Shown: positions 12,684 to 19,996 of the stretch, one piece after another
Layout of the letters: every line of letters begins with the position of its first letter
Numbering within the stretch: position 1 is the stretch's first letter
Assembly (NCBI RefSeq): GCF_019168305.1
Contig: NZ_JAHTBI010000049.1
Location: 33,257-97,256, forward strand
Length of the DNA stretch: 64,000 bases
Source of the DNA: Pseudomonas aegrilactucae
Lineage (GTDB): Bacteria; Pseudomonadota; Gammaproteobacteria; Pseudomonadales; Pseudomonadaceae
Direction of reading: 5' to 3'
Program-made: the position numbers and the translations under genes
Notes under the pieces: generated by a model
What the model saw: the letters and a program-made list of their open reading frames with translations, nothing else
Databases searched by the model: none
What the model was told of the DNA's origin: nothing

Positions 12684-12749
12684 TACACCGCACGCTCGGG
12701 ATAATCGCCCCTTGATTCAGCCCAGCCAACCTGACGGGAGCGCCTGCTC

Positions 12750-13205
12750 ATGGCCAACGAACAATTCATGCAGCAAGCCCTGGCACTGGCCAGGGACTCC
12801 ATTGCAACCGGCGGTCGCCCATTCGCGGCGGTGCTGGTGCAGCAAGGGCGGGTGATTGCCGAAGCCGTCAACCAGATCCACCTCACCCAGGACCCCACCG
12901 CCCATGCCGAGTTGCAGGCGATTCGCCTTGCCAGCCAGGTGCTCGGCAGCCCACGGCTGGACGGGTGCGAGATCTACGCTACCGGTCACCCTTGCCCCAT
13001 GTGCCTGGCGGCCATGCACCTGTGCGGCATCGAGCGCGCCTGGTTTGCCTACAGCAACGAAGAGGCCGAGCCCTATGGCCTGTCCACCGCCGCCGTGTAC
13101 ACGCAGATGGCGCGCCCGCCCCAGCAACAGTCCTTGCCACTGCAACGGCTCAAGCCAGCAGGCGAGGGCGACCTGTATGCCGCCTGGCAACAGGTGCACA
13201 CATGA
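12750..13205 (+). CDS. Nucleoside/nucleobase deaminase (CMP/dCMP deaminase fold)
   Basis: 151 residues. Zinc and catalytic motif HAE at H52-A53-E54 (TAHAELQAIR) and the two zinc cysteines C82 and C85 in HPCPMCLAAMHLCGI. This is the guanine deaminase / tRNA adenosine deaminase superfamily. The substrate is likely a free base or nucleoside, because TadA is a separate housekeeping gene and the next gene is a transporter. A GGGAG ribosome site precedes the ATG. The stop overlaps the transporter start by four bases (ATGA), so the two are translationally coupled. The exact base deaminated (guanine, cytosine or other) cannot be told by eye. Confidence 0.8.
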   Translation: MANEQFMQQALALARDSIATGGRPFAAVLVQQGRVIAEAVNQIHLTQDPTAHAELQAIRLASQVLGSPRLDGCEIYATGHPCPMCLAAMHLCGIERAWFAYSNEEAEPYGLSTAAVYTQMARPPQQQSLPLQRLKPAGEGDLYAAWQQVHT

Positions 13206-14458
13206 AGCACGAACAGAGCCGTGGTGCATTGCTGCTGTTGCTGGTGATCGCCATGGCGCTGAACCTGCGGCCGATCCTTACCAGCATCGGCCCGTTGCTC
13301 GAAGACATCCGGCGCAGCACCGGGTTGGGCTATCAACAGGCCGCACTGCTCACGGCCTTGCCGGTGCTGTGCATGGGCCTGGTACCGCTGCTGCACCCCT
13401 GGCTGCGGCGCTGGTTGAGCGAGCAGGGGGCGATGCTGATCGGGCTGGCCGCCATTGCACTGGCCTGTGGCTGGCGCCTGGTGCTCGACTCGGGCCCGGC
13501 ACTGGTGGCAAGCGCGGCGCTGGCCGGCCTTGGCGTGGCGTGTATCCAGGCGTTGATGCCGGGGCTGGTCAACCGCTGGTTCCCGCAGCGCCTGGCGATG
13601 GCGATGGGGGTGTACTCGGCCGCGCTGATGAGTGGCGGCGGGGTCGCGGCAGTCGTCGGCCCGCGAGTGGCCGAACAGTTTTCACGCTGGCAGGCCGGGC
13701 TCGGTGTATGGCTGCTGCCCGCGTTGCTGGCTTTTGCCGTGTGGTGTTGGGTGAGGCCGCGCCTGGAGGCAGCAAGCGGGCGCGGCGGCGTCAGCGGGCA
13801 CCTGTTCGGCAGTCGGCGGGCGTGGTTGCTGGCGGTATATTTCGGCCTGATCAATGGGGGTTACACCAGCATGGTGGCGTGGCTGCCGGCCTATTATCAG
13901 CAGGTGGGCGGCACGGCCCAGGGCGGTGGTGAACTGGTCGGGCTGATGACCCTCTTCCAGGTGGCAGGGGCGCTGGGTTTGCCGTTGCTGTTGCGCCGCC
14001 TGGCAGACCGGCGGCCGGGCCTGTGGCTGGCGCTGTCGGTGCAGTTGCTGGGGTTTGTCGGCTTGCTGCTGGCGCCTGCGGTGTCGGCCGTGTGGGTAGC
14101 GTTGATCGGCTTCGGCCTGGGGGCCTGCTTCAGTCTGAGCCTGACCCTGACCCTGGAGCACCTGAAGAGCCCGGCCAGCGCCGGTGCGCTGGCAGCGTTC
14201 GTACAAGGCGTGGGCTTCATCATCACCGGTATCGTGCCCTACGTGACCGGCTGGCTGCGTGACGTCAGCGGTGATTTCCAGGCCTCCTGGCTGCTGCTGA
14301 GCGTCACCGTGGTGATGATGCTGCTGGTCACCTGTCGCTTCGCGCCCGGCGGTTATACCAAGGCGATGGCTGGTGTTGATCCCTCGGGGCAACGGGTCGG
14401 CACAGGTGGCGCCACCGGAGTACGGTCGGTACCTGACGCTGGCCAAGGTGTGCAGTGA
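13202..14458 (+). CDS. MFS transporter of the CynX/NimT type
   Basis: 418 residues with about twelve hydrophobic segments. The start MALNLRPILTSIGPLLEDIR after a short Lys/Glu/Arg lead is the signature opening of the cyanate-transporter-like (CynX, YeaN/NimT) branch of the major facilitator superfamily. The gene is translationally coupled to the deaminase before it, which suggests import of a nitrogenous compound, its nucleobase precursor, or export of the deamination product. There is no cyanase in the window, so cyanate itself is not supported. A TetR regulator follows 76 bases downstream on the same strand. Confidence 0.8.
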   Translation: MKHEQSRGALLLLLVIAMALNLRPILTSIGPLLEDIRRSTGLGYQQAALLTALPVLCMGLVPLLHPWLRRWLSEQGAMLIGLAAIALACGWRLVLDSGPALVASAALAGLGVACIQALMPGLVNRWFPQRLAMAMGVYSAALMSGGGVAAVVGPRVAEQFSRWQAGLGVWLLPALLAFAVWCWVRPRLEAASGRGGVSGHLFGSRRAWLLAVYFGLINGGYTSMVAWLPAYYQQVGGTAQGGGELVGLMTLFQVAGALGLPLLLRRLADRRPGLWLALSVQLLGFVGLLLAPAVSAVWVALIGFGLGACFSLSLTLTLEHLKSPASAGALAAFVQGVGFIITGIVPYVTGWLRDVSGDFQASWLLLSVTVVMMLLVTCRFAPGGYTKAMAGVDPSGQRVGTGGATGVRSVPDAGQGVQ

Positions 14459-14534
14459 TCGCGGTTGATCGACAGGTGTGCCTGGGGGGGCCGGCAGTGC
14501 TAGCCTTGCAGGGTCATCCGCACCGGATCTGCCC

Positions 14535-15155
14535 ATGGCCGCGCACAAGCACAGCATTCGTCAACGCAATGTCGACAGCATTCTTCTGGCGGCGGAGCGG
14601 GTCTTTGCCGAAAAGGGCTTCGCTGGCACGGCCATGGCCGACATCGCCGAGGCTGCGCAGTTGCCGCGCAGCAACGTGCACTACTACTTCAGCACCAAGA
14701 CCGAGTTGTACCAGGCGGTGCTGCTCGGGCTGCTGGAGGTGTGGAAGCAGGATGCGCTGTGCTTCGAACTGTATGACGACCCGCGCATCGTGCTCAGCGC
14801 CTATATCCGCGCCAAGATGAACCACTCCTGGACCCGGCCCTACGGTTCCAAGGTGTGGGCCGACGAGATCATCCATGGTGCACCGCACCTGGGCGCAACG
14901 CTGGATGAGAGCCTGTACGGCTGGGCCAAGCTCAAGGAACACAAGATTCGCCAGTGGGTGGAGCAGGGGCGCATCCTGCCGGTAGAGCCTTCGGGGCTGC
15001 TGTACATGATCTGGGCGTCGACCCAGCACTATGCCGATTTCAGCCACCAGGTGAACCTGCTCAATGCCCACCAGCCCTTGAGCGAGCCGCAGTTCGAGCG
15101 CGCGCTGCAGACGGTGACCAGTGTGATCCTGCGTGGGATCGGCCTGGCGCCCTGA
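14535..15155 (+). CDS. TetR-family regulator, RutR-like
   Basis: 206 residues from the ATG at 14535. The helix-turn-helix is clear: ILLAAERVFAEKGFAGTAMA, then EAAQLPRSNVHYYFSTKTEL. The C-terminal domain with SAYIRAKMNHSWTRPYGSKV and WADEIIHGAPHLG matches the YcdC/RutR subgroup (TetR_C_3), whose founding member senses uracil. Placed at the end of the deaminase-transporter operon, it fits control of nucleobase use. Ligand identity is inference. A run of seven G bases lies in the leader (14484-14490). Confidence 0.83.
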   Translation: MAAHKHSIRQRNVDSILLAAERVFAEKGFAGTAMADIAEAAQLPRSNVHYYFSTKTELYQAVLLGLLEVWKQDALCFELYDDPRIVLSAYIRAKMNHSWTRPYGSKVWADEIIHGAPHLGATLDESLYGWAKLKEHKIRQWVEQGRILPVEPSGLLYMIWASTQHYADFSHQVNLLNAHQPLSEPQFERALQTVTSVILRGIGLAP

Positions 15156-15180
15156 CGGCTGGCGCAGGCCTGGCCCGGGT

Positions 15181-16038
15181 CTAGAGCCTGGTGTACTGCA
15201 TGCTCCAACGCGCCCGATGCGCCTCGCCCTCGCGCAACAGCACCAACCCCGGTCGCCCTGGCAGGTGGTGGGCATTGACCGGGTGGCTCACCGGCTCGAA
15301 GCAGAAGAACGGCTGCCCCGGCGGGCAGAACAGCAGGTAATAGCCAAACCCTTCGGCCCGGCAGTCCAGGTGATAGCCGGCATCTTCCTGTTCGATCCGG
15401 CACACCCCATCCCAGCCCACGAATGCGTTGTCCACCCGCTCGTCTGGCAGCCCATTGCCCTGGCGCAGGTCCCATTCGGCCGGCAGCTCACTCAGCTGTG
15501 TCGATAGCTGTTGCTCATCGCACAGCCATACCTGGCTGGCCTGGGCCGTTACCCGCGTGGCAGGCGTGCGCACAAAGTAAGGGTGCAGCCCCAGGCCGTG
15601 CCAGGCCGGCTGCGCATCACGGTGCGTCACGCTCAGCTCGATGCTCAGGCAGCCTTCCTCCAGGCGAATGTGCTGCTCGGCGTTATAGGCAAAGGGCAGC
15701 TGGCTTTCCAGGCGCAGCCGTACTGCCTGATCGCTCTGTGCGACCACCTGCCAGGGCTGCTGCCAGGCACTGCCATGCACCGCCAGCGGCGAACCGTCGG
15801 TATTGGCCGGCAACGCCATCCAGCCCTCGGGTGTGTCGAAGCCGCCCGAGGCGATCCGGTTGGACCATGGCACCAGCGGGTAGCAGCCCAGTTGCCGTGG
15901 CGAGGTTGCCGGCAACGTGGCAGGGCGCAACAGCGCGCGTTCATCGTTCAGCGTGGTCCAGCTCACCAGGCTGCCACCCAGCTCGGGGGCCACAACCACC
16001 CGAGTTAGACGGTCCTGAAGCGTTACAGCAGTTTCCAT
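15181..16038 (-). CDS. Aldose 1-epimerase family protein
   Basis: 285 residues of the galactose mutarotase fold. Characteristic segments are LGCYPLVPWSNRIASGGF, the His-containing LAVHGSAWQQPW, GLGLHPYF and the C-terminal FCFEPVSHPVNAHH. It interconverts alpha and beta anomers of aldoses. It is divergent from the GntR regulator, and the short shared promoter contains the GTTGTCGTACAAC palindrome, so it most likely belongs to the uronate regulon. There it would supply the anomer of galacturonate or glucuronate preferred by uronate dehydrogenase. The substrate is inferred from the neighbourhood. Confidence 0.85.
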   Translation of the reverse strand: METAVTLQDRLTRVVVAPELGGSLVSWTTLNDERALLRPATLPATSPRQLGCYPLVPWSNRIASGGFDTPEGWMALPANTDGSPLAVHGSAWQQPWQVVAQSDQAVRLRLESQLPFAYNAEQHIRLEEGCLSIELSVTHRDAQPAWHGLGLHPYFVRTPATRVTAQASQVWLCDEQQLSTQLSELPAEWDLRQGNGLPDERVDNAFVGWDGVCRIEQEDAGYHLDCRAEGFGYYLLFCPPGQPFFCFEPVSHPVNAHHLPGRPGLVLLREGEAHRARWSMQYTRL

Positions 16039-16107
16039 GGCAAGCTTCCTTTACGATATTTACAGATAATTGACCTATAAATCGGCACGTTTCATGTAGA
16101 TAGAAGT

Positions 16108-16120
16108 GTTGTCGTACAAC
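16108..16120. promoter_or_regulatory. GTTGTCGTACAAC palindrome, candidate GntR autoregulatory operator
   Basis: Arms GTTGT and ACAAC around CGT, between the divergent epimerase and gntR genes. The half TCGTACAAC equals the conserved half of the cluster operator (GTTGTACGA in reverse). A TATAGT -10 hexamer at 16130-16135 lies 15 bases after TTGTCG (16109-16114), so the palindrome would cover the -35 region of the gntR promoter. Confidence 0.55.
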
Positions 16121-16170
16121 TTCGTAAGCTATAGTGGCTGTTCATCCGTAAACCGAGACAACAGTTCGCT

Positions 16171-16926
16171 ATGGACAACCAGATCGTCCAACCCCGTGTT
16201 CGTAGAAAGCATCGCAGCCTTGGCCAGGAGCTGGTCACCGAGCTTTCACGGCGCATTCGTGACGGTGAGCTCAAGCGCGGCGCAAAGCTGCCCACCGAGT
16301 CACAGATCATGGAAGAACAGGGCGTCAGCCGCACCGTGGTGCGCGAGGCTATCTCCCGCTTGCAGGCCGCCGGCCTGGTGGAAACCCGCCATGGCATCGG
16401 CACCTTCGTGCTCGATACCCCTAGCCCGAGCGGCTTTCGGATCGACCCGGCAACCATCGTCACCCTGCGTGACGTACTGGCGATTCTGGAGCTGCGCATC
16501 AGCCTTGAAGTCGAGTCTGCCGGCCTTGCGTCTGCGCGGCGCACCGACGAACAGTTGAAGCTGATGCGCGAAGCCCTCGATGCCCTCGAAAGCGGCACGG
16601 CCAATGCCAACGATGCGGTAGCGGCCGACTTCCAGTTCCACCAGCAGATCGCCCTGGCCACGGGCAATCGCTACTTCACCGACATCATGCTGCACCTGGG
16701 CACCAGCATCATTCCGCGTACGCGGGTCAACTCGGCGCGCCTGACCCATGATGACCAGCAGCATTACGCGGAGCGCCTGAGCCGCGAACATGAAGACATC
16801 TACCAGGCCATCGCCCGGCAGGACGCCGAATCGGCGCGTGCCGCCATGCGCCTGCACCTGACCAACAGCCGTGAGCGCCTGCGCCAGGCCTACGAAGAAG
16901 CCGAAGCGCAAGCGCTGCACGGCTGA
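16171..16926 (+). CDS. GntR-family (FCD-type) regulator of the uronate cluster
   Basis: 251 residues. The winged helix is GELKRGAKLPTESQIMEEQG, VSRTVVREAISRLQAAGLVE, then TRHGIGTFV, a standard GntR N terminus. The remaining ~160 residues form an all-helical FCD ligand domain with metal-site-like His/Asp positions (FQFHQQIALATGNRYF; HEDIYQAIARQD). It sits between the epimerase and the lactonase/udh genes and carries a palindrome before its own promoter, so autoregulation and control of the cluster are likely. By analogy with ExuR/UxuR-type FCD regulators, the inducer would be a hexuronate or aldarate. The inducer itself is inference. Confidence 0.88.
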   Translation: MDNQIVQPRVRRKHRSLGQELVTELSRRIRDGELKRGAKLPTESQIMEEQGVSRTVVREAISRLQAAGLVETRHGIGTFVLDTPSPSGFRIDPATIVTLRDVLAILELRISLEVESAGLASARRTDEQLKLMREALDALESGTANANDAVAADFQFHQQIALATGNRYFTDIMLHLGTSIIPRTRVNSARLTHDDQQHYAERLSREHEDIYQAIARQDAESARAAMRLHLTNSRERLRQAYEEAEAQALHG

Positions 16927-16933
16927 TTCGGGT

Positions 16934-16962
16934 ACGGCTGGCTGCGCCCTGCAGCCAGCCGT
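16934..16962. terminator. Hairpin between convergent gntR and lactonase genes
   Basis: Twelve-base arms ACGGCTGGCTGC and GCAGCCAGCCGT around the loop GCCCT, starting 8 bases after the gntR stop and ending 7 bases before the stop of the converging lactonase gene. There is no clear T tract on either strand, but the position fits a shared bidirectional terminator. Confidence 0.65.
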
Positions 16963-16968
16963 CATGGC

Positions 16969-17862
16969 TCAGGCCCGCGCCAGCGGTTCGGCCAGGCCCT
17001 TGACCCCCGGGTTCAGCGCGAACACCCCGCCGGCCAATGGCTGATCGGCCAGGTCCACGCCTTGCGGGCGGATCGAGGTCACGAACAGCGTGTCCAGTTG
17101 CGGGCCACCAAAGGCGCACATGGTCGGCTTTTTCACCGGCAGTTCCAGGGTGCGGTCCAGCTTGCCTTCGGGGGTGAAGCGCAGCACCAGGCCGGAATCG
17201 ATCGCGCAGATCCAGTAGCAGCCTTCGGCATCCACGGTGGCGCCATCAGGCCGGCCGGGGTGGTTGTTCATGTCGACGAACACCCGGCGGTTGTGCGGCG
17301 TGCCGCTGTCGATGTCGTAGTCGAAGGCCCAGATCAGTTGCACGCCAGGGTGCGAATCGGAGACATACATCGTCTTGCCGTCGGGGCTGAACGCCATGCC
17401 GTTGGGCACGGTCAGGTCGTGCAGTTGGGCCTGCAAGGGCAGTACCGGGCCGCCAGGCTGCGGGTCGTAGCGGTACAGCGCACCGACCTTTTCGGCCCCC
17501 ATGTTGGTTTGCATGGTGCCGGCCCAGAAGCGCCCCTGGCGGTCGCAGCGACCGTCGTTGAAGCGCATTTTCTCGCGGGCGTGTTCGACGCTGGCGCATT
17601 GCTCTGCACGCAGGCGGCCATCGGCCTGGGGGGTGAGCTGGAAGAGGCCGGTTTCCTGGGCGCCCAGCCAGTGGCCTTGCGGGCTGCGGGCGATGCAGGC
17701 GAGCATTTCGTCGGCCTGCCAGGACGTGGTCTGGCCATCGAGTTGCCAGCGGTGCAGGCGGCCGGCGGGGATATCGACCCAGTACAGGGCGTTTTCTTGA
17801 GGGTGCCATACCGGGCTTTCGCCGGTGGCATTGCGTGCGTCGACGATGAGTTCGGCGGTCAT
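16969..17862 (-). CDS. SMP-30/gluconolactonase-family lactonase
   Basis: 297 residues of the six-bladed SMP-30/regucalcin propeller. Metal-ligand segments are visible: E15 in ATGESPVWHP, KMRFNDGRCDRQGRFWAGTM split over a strand, VPNGMAFSPDGKTMYVSDS with its Asn and Asp, and DGATVDAEGCYW. In this setting it most likely opens the glucaro- or galactaro-1,5/1,4-lactone made by uronate dehydrogenase to give free aldarate. It follows udh on the minus strand, separated by a strong hairpin and REP-like sequence. Other SMP-30 members act on gluconolactone or organophosphates, so the substrate is inferred from context. Confidence 0.85.
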   Translation of the reverse strand: MTAELIVDARNATGESPVWHPQENALYWVDIPAGRLHRWQLDGQTTSWQADEMLACIARSPQGHWLGAQETGLFQLTPQADGRLRAEQCASVEHAREKMRFNDGRCDRQGRFWAGTMQTNMGAEKVGALYRYDPQPGGPVLPLQAQLHDLTVPNGMAFSPDGKTMYVSDSHPGVQLIWAFDYDIDSGTPHNRRVFVDMNNHPGRPDGATVDAEGCYWICAIDSGLVLRFTPEGKLDRTLELPVKKPTMCAFGGPQLDTLFVTSIRPQGVDLADQPLAGGVFALNPGVKGLAEPLARA

Positions 17863-17874
17863 GAAAAGGTCTCG

Positions 17875-17979
17875 GTAGGAGCCGGCCTTGCCGGCGAAGA
17901 GGGCGGCGCTGTATCAGATGGGGCTTGGCGTGTGCTTCGCCGGCAAGGTGGGTTCCTGCAGGAACCTGCCTTGCCGGCA
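17875..17979. repeat. REP-like repeats and long inverted repeat
   Basis: Between udh and the lactonase gene lie GTAGGAGCCGGCCTTGCCGG (from 17875) and, in opposite orientation, CTTCGCCGGCAAGG (from 17935), an inverted REP-like pair. In addition, 17939-17956 and 17961-17978 form an 18-base inverted repeat with only two mismatches around TGCA. It could dampen transcription from udh into the lactonase gene or stabilise the upstream mRNA. Confidence 0.65.
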
Positions 17980-17987
17980 TTCATGGC

Positions 17988-18821
17988 TCAATCACCAAAT
18001 GGCCCGGCCGCGCAGAACGCGCCGCCTTGCAGCACGGCATTCGGGTCATCTGCCGCAGGCTTGGGCAACTGCTCCATCTGGGCACGGAAGCGCTCCGAGC
18101 TGTCCTGTGGCTGGAACCCCAGGTGCGCCGCGTAGCGGTTGTTCCACCACAGGTCGCGGTTGGCCGACACGCCGTAGACCACGGTATGCCCGACGTTTTC
18201 GGCGAGCAGTGAGCGCTCCACCAGGTGTGCCAGGTCCGGGTAGCTCAGCCAGGTGGACAGCATGCGCAGGTTGCGCGGCTCGGGGAACGAGGAGCCAATG
18301 CGCAGGCTCACGGTTTCGATGCCATAGCGGTGGAAGTAGAACGTTGCCAGGTCTTCGCCGTAGGACTTGGACAGCCCGTAGTAGCAGTCCGGGCGGCGCG
18401 GGGAGTGCGCATCGATCTGTTCGCTCTGCGGGTAGAACCCGGTGACGTGGTTGGAGCTGGCGAAGATCACCCGCTTGATCCCGTGTTTGCGCGCCGCTTC
18501 ATAGATATGGAAGGTGCCGCTGATGTTGGCTTCGAGAATCTCTTCGAACGAGCGCTCGGTGGAAATCCCGCCCAGGTGCACGATCACGTCCACATCCTGA
18601 GCCAGGGCCAGCACGCCGGCCTTGTCGGCCAGGTTGCAGGTGATCACTTCTTCGTGGTCGCCAGCCGGTGGCGCCATCGGGCTGATGTCGGAGACCCGTA
18701 CAACATTGGCGTGCGCCTGCAACGCTTCGCGCAGAATCTGCCCAAGGCCCCCGGCGGCGCCGGTCAGCAGCAGGCGGTTGAAGGGTTTGCTCGGGGTGGC
18801 GGAGGAGTGTGGTGTCGTCAT
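17988..18821 (-). CDS. udh: Uronate dehydrogenase
   Basis: 277 residues, a short-chain/extended Rossmann protein matching known Pseudomonas Udh in length and motif layout. NAD-binding LLTGAAGGLGQILRE lies near the N terminus. Catalytic features are IFASSNHVTGFYP (Ser) and the YYGLSKSYGED motif (YxxxK). The IGSSFPEPRNLRMLSTWL region recalls uronate dehydrogenases. It oxidises D-galacturonate or D-glucuronate at C1 with NAD to the aldarolactone, the first step of the oxidative hexuronate route. A palindrome-like TGTCGTCAGATGACA lies 32 bases upstream. It is transcribed toward the lactonase that would take its product. Confidence 0.92.
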   Translation of the reverse strand: MTTPHSSATPSKPFNRLLLTGAAGGLGQILREALQAHANVVRVSDISPMAPPAGDHEEVITCNLADKAGVLALAQDVDVIVHLGGISTERSFEEILEANISGTFHIYEAARKHGIKRVIFASSNHVTGFYPQSEQIDAHSPRRPDCYYGLSKSYGEDLATFYFHRYGIETVSLRIGSSFPEPRNLRMLSTWLSYPDLAHLVERSLLAENVGHTVVYGVSANRDLWWNNRYAAHLGFQPQDSSERFRAQMEQLPKPAADDPNAVLQGGAFCAAGPFGD

Positions 18822-18852
18822 GGCGGGCGCCTTCAGTTAGAGTTCCGTTATG

Positions 18853-18867
18853 TGTCGTCAGATGACA
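18853..18867. promoter_or_regulatory. Imperfect 15-bp palindrome upstream of udh
   Basis: TGTCGTCAGATGACA reads TGTC-RTC-N-GAY-GACA with a single mismatched pair. It lies between the kdgM terminator and the udh start and contains the GATGAC core also seen in the cluster operators at 19925 and 28368. It could be a weaker site for the same regulator. Confidence 0.35.
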
Positions 18868-18897
18868 AAACCGGGCCGTCTTGAGGACGGCCCGGTT
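18866..18897 (-). terminator. Intrinsic terminator of kdgM
   Basis: On the minus strand, downstream of the porin stop, twelve-base arms AACCGGGCCGTC and GACGGCCCGGTT flank a five-base loop and are followed by TTTTG. This is a textbook rho-independent terminator, implying that the porin gene is a separate transcript from udh although both point the same way. Confidence 0.8.
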
Positions 18898-18905
18898 GCT
18901 CGGCA

Positions 18906-19631
18906 TTACATGAAGTTGTACTGGATCCCAAGGCGCCAGCGAGCCTGGCGGTCATCAGTGGTGGAGTTGACCTTGACGTCGCCTACCTCCATGAACGGTG
19001 CCCACTGCTTGTTGATCTTGTACTTGACGATCATGTTCTGCTCGTAGTCGCTCTTCTTGTTGTCGTAGCGGATGTAGTCGGTATCGAAGTAGATGTACTG
19101 GTACTCGAAGGCCCACGGGCCTTTGGGGGTGAAGCCCAGCCAGCCTTCGAGGCGAGTGGTGTTCTGGTTGTCCTTGGCGCGGTCGTCCTTGCTGTGGTCG
19201 ATCACATCGCGGTCCAGCCGCTTGGCGTCGTGACGCACGCGGGTGGCAACGTACCAGGTGTCGTTGATCTTGTAGTTGTACTTAAGACCGAACTTGTAGC
19301 TGGTGGAGTCTTTCCCGCTGTCCATCTGGAACGCCGGGGTCAGCGTCGACTTGGGGCTCAACTTGTAGTTGTAGTCCACGGTGAATTCATGGCCGTTGTT
19401 GACCAGGTTGTCATAGGCGACGTCTTCGCGGTCACCCGCGGTCTTGTACTTGATCTCGGCCCCGAAACCCAGGCCGCTGTCCATCCGGTAGTTCATCTTG
19501 ATGCGGTCGGAGTGGATGCTGTCGTCTTCGGTGAAGCCGTGACGGTAGTTGATGCTGGCCGAGTCTGCGCAGGCATAGAAGGACAGGCCGAGGGTGCTGA
19601 TGGCAATGAGGCTGCGGAGTGTAGTGTTCAT
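18906..19631 (-). CDS. kdgM: KdgM-family oligogalacturonate porin
   Basis: 241 residues from the ATG at 19631. The signal peptide MNTTLRSLIAISTLGLSFYA ends at an ACA-DS cleavage site. The mature protein alternates Tyr, Lys and Asp/Asn-rich strands (INYRHGFTEDDSIHSDRIKM; YNYKLSPKSTLTPAF; WLGFTPKGPWAFEYQY) and ends IQYNFM, as in the monomeric 12-strand KdgM porins (236 residues in Dickeya). It would let acidic oligogalacturonides cross the outer membrane. Its leader carries an A-rich Hfq/Crc-type motif and a perfect copy of the cluster operator, so it should be induced by uronate and subject to catabolite repression. A strong terminator follows. Confidence 0.85.
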   Translation of the reverse strand: MNTTLRSLIAISTLGLSFYACADSASINYRHGFTEDDSIHSDRIKMNYRMDSGLGFGAEIKYKTAGDREDVAYDNLVNNGHEFTVDYNYKLSPKSTLTPAFQMDSGKDSTSYKFGLKYNYKINDTWYVATRVRHDAKRLDRDVIDHSKDDRAKDNQNTTRLEGWLGFTPKGPWAFEYQYIYFDTDYIRYDNKKSDYEQNMIVKYKINKQWAPFMEVGDVKVNSTTDDRQARWRLGIQYNFM

Positions 19632-19636
19632 GCGAT

Positions 19637-19656
19637 CTTCTTTTTTTGTTTTTGTT
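19637..19656 (-). promoter_or_regulatory. A-rich Hfq/Crc-type leader motif of kdgM
   Basis: On the mRNA sense, AACAAAAACAAAAAAAGAAG sits just before the kdgM start codon and covers the ribosome site. It reads as consecutive A-R-N triplets, the pattern bound by the distal face of Hfq with Crc in Pseudomonas carbon catabolite repression. Functional binding is inferred. Confidence 0.5.
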
Positions 19657-19727
19657 GGGGTCGTTATGAAGCGTGCTGCCAGGGACGGTTGCGGGTAGAG
19701 GAGGGCTCCTTGGGGATCAATTTCGAC

Positions 19728-19741
19728 GTACGTTATCGTAC
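19728..19741. promoter_or_regulatory. Operator copy upstream of kdgM
   Basis: On the minus strand it reads GTACG-ATAA-CGTAC, with perfect five-base arms, inside the longer shared string GTTGTACGATAACGTAC. It lies about 97 bases upstream of the kdgM start. The same motif occurs before the dehydratase and before kdgD. Confidence 0.65.
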
Positions 19742-19924
19742 AACATTGGGGCTGTCTACGATTTATTCGCACGGTTGTAGGATGATTCTTATAAAGCGCT
19801 CAAGAACGGGCTTTGTAGCAGTATTCACGCGGCTTATCTCATGCCAAAAGCTCTCGCAATGCCGCAAAACAAGGGCTTTAGAGGTGCCTGACGAAAGGTT
19901 TGCAGGGGGAGCTTTTCAAGTGTT

Positions 19925-19938
19925 GTACGATGACGTAT
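19925..19938. promoter_or_regulatory. Operator copy upstream of the acid-sugar dehydratase
   Basis: GTACG-ATGA-CGTAT with one arm mismatch, in the context GTTGTACGATGACGTAT, 58 bases upstream of the ATG at 19997. It is almost identical to the site before kdgD at 28368. Confidence 0.65.
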
Positions 19939-19996
19939 GATCGATTCCAGAGCGTGACACACCCGCCACAAATCCAATAAGAAGGCTCAGACGTCC

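Larger units (their letters stand above)
19632..19996. other. Divergent regulatory region of kdgM and the acid-sugar dehydratase
   Basis: 365 bases without a gene. It holds one operator copy toward each side (19728-19741 and 19925-19938) and the A-rich leader of kdgM. The middle (19745-19915) is comparatively AT-rich (ATTTATTCGC, CTTATAAAGC) and I see no further gene or RNA structure in it. Confidence 0.7.
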
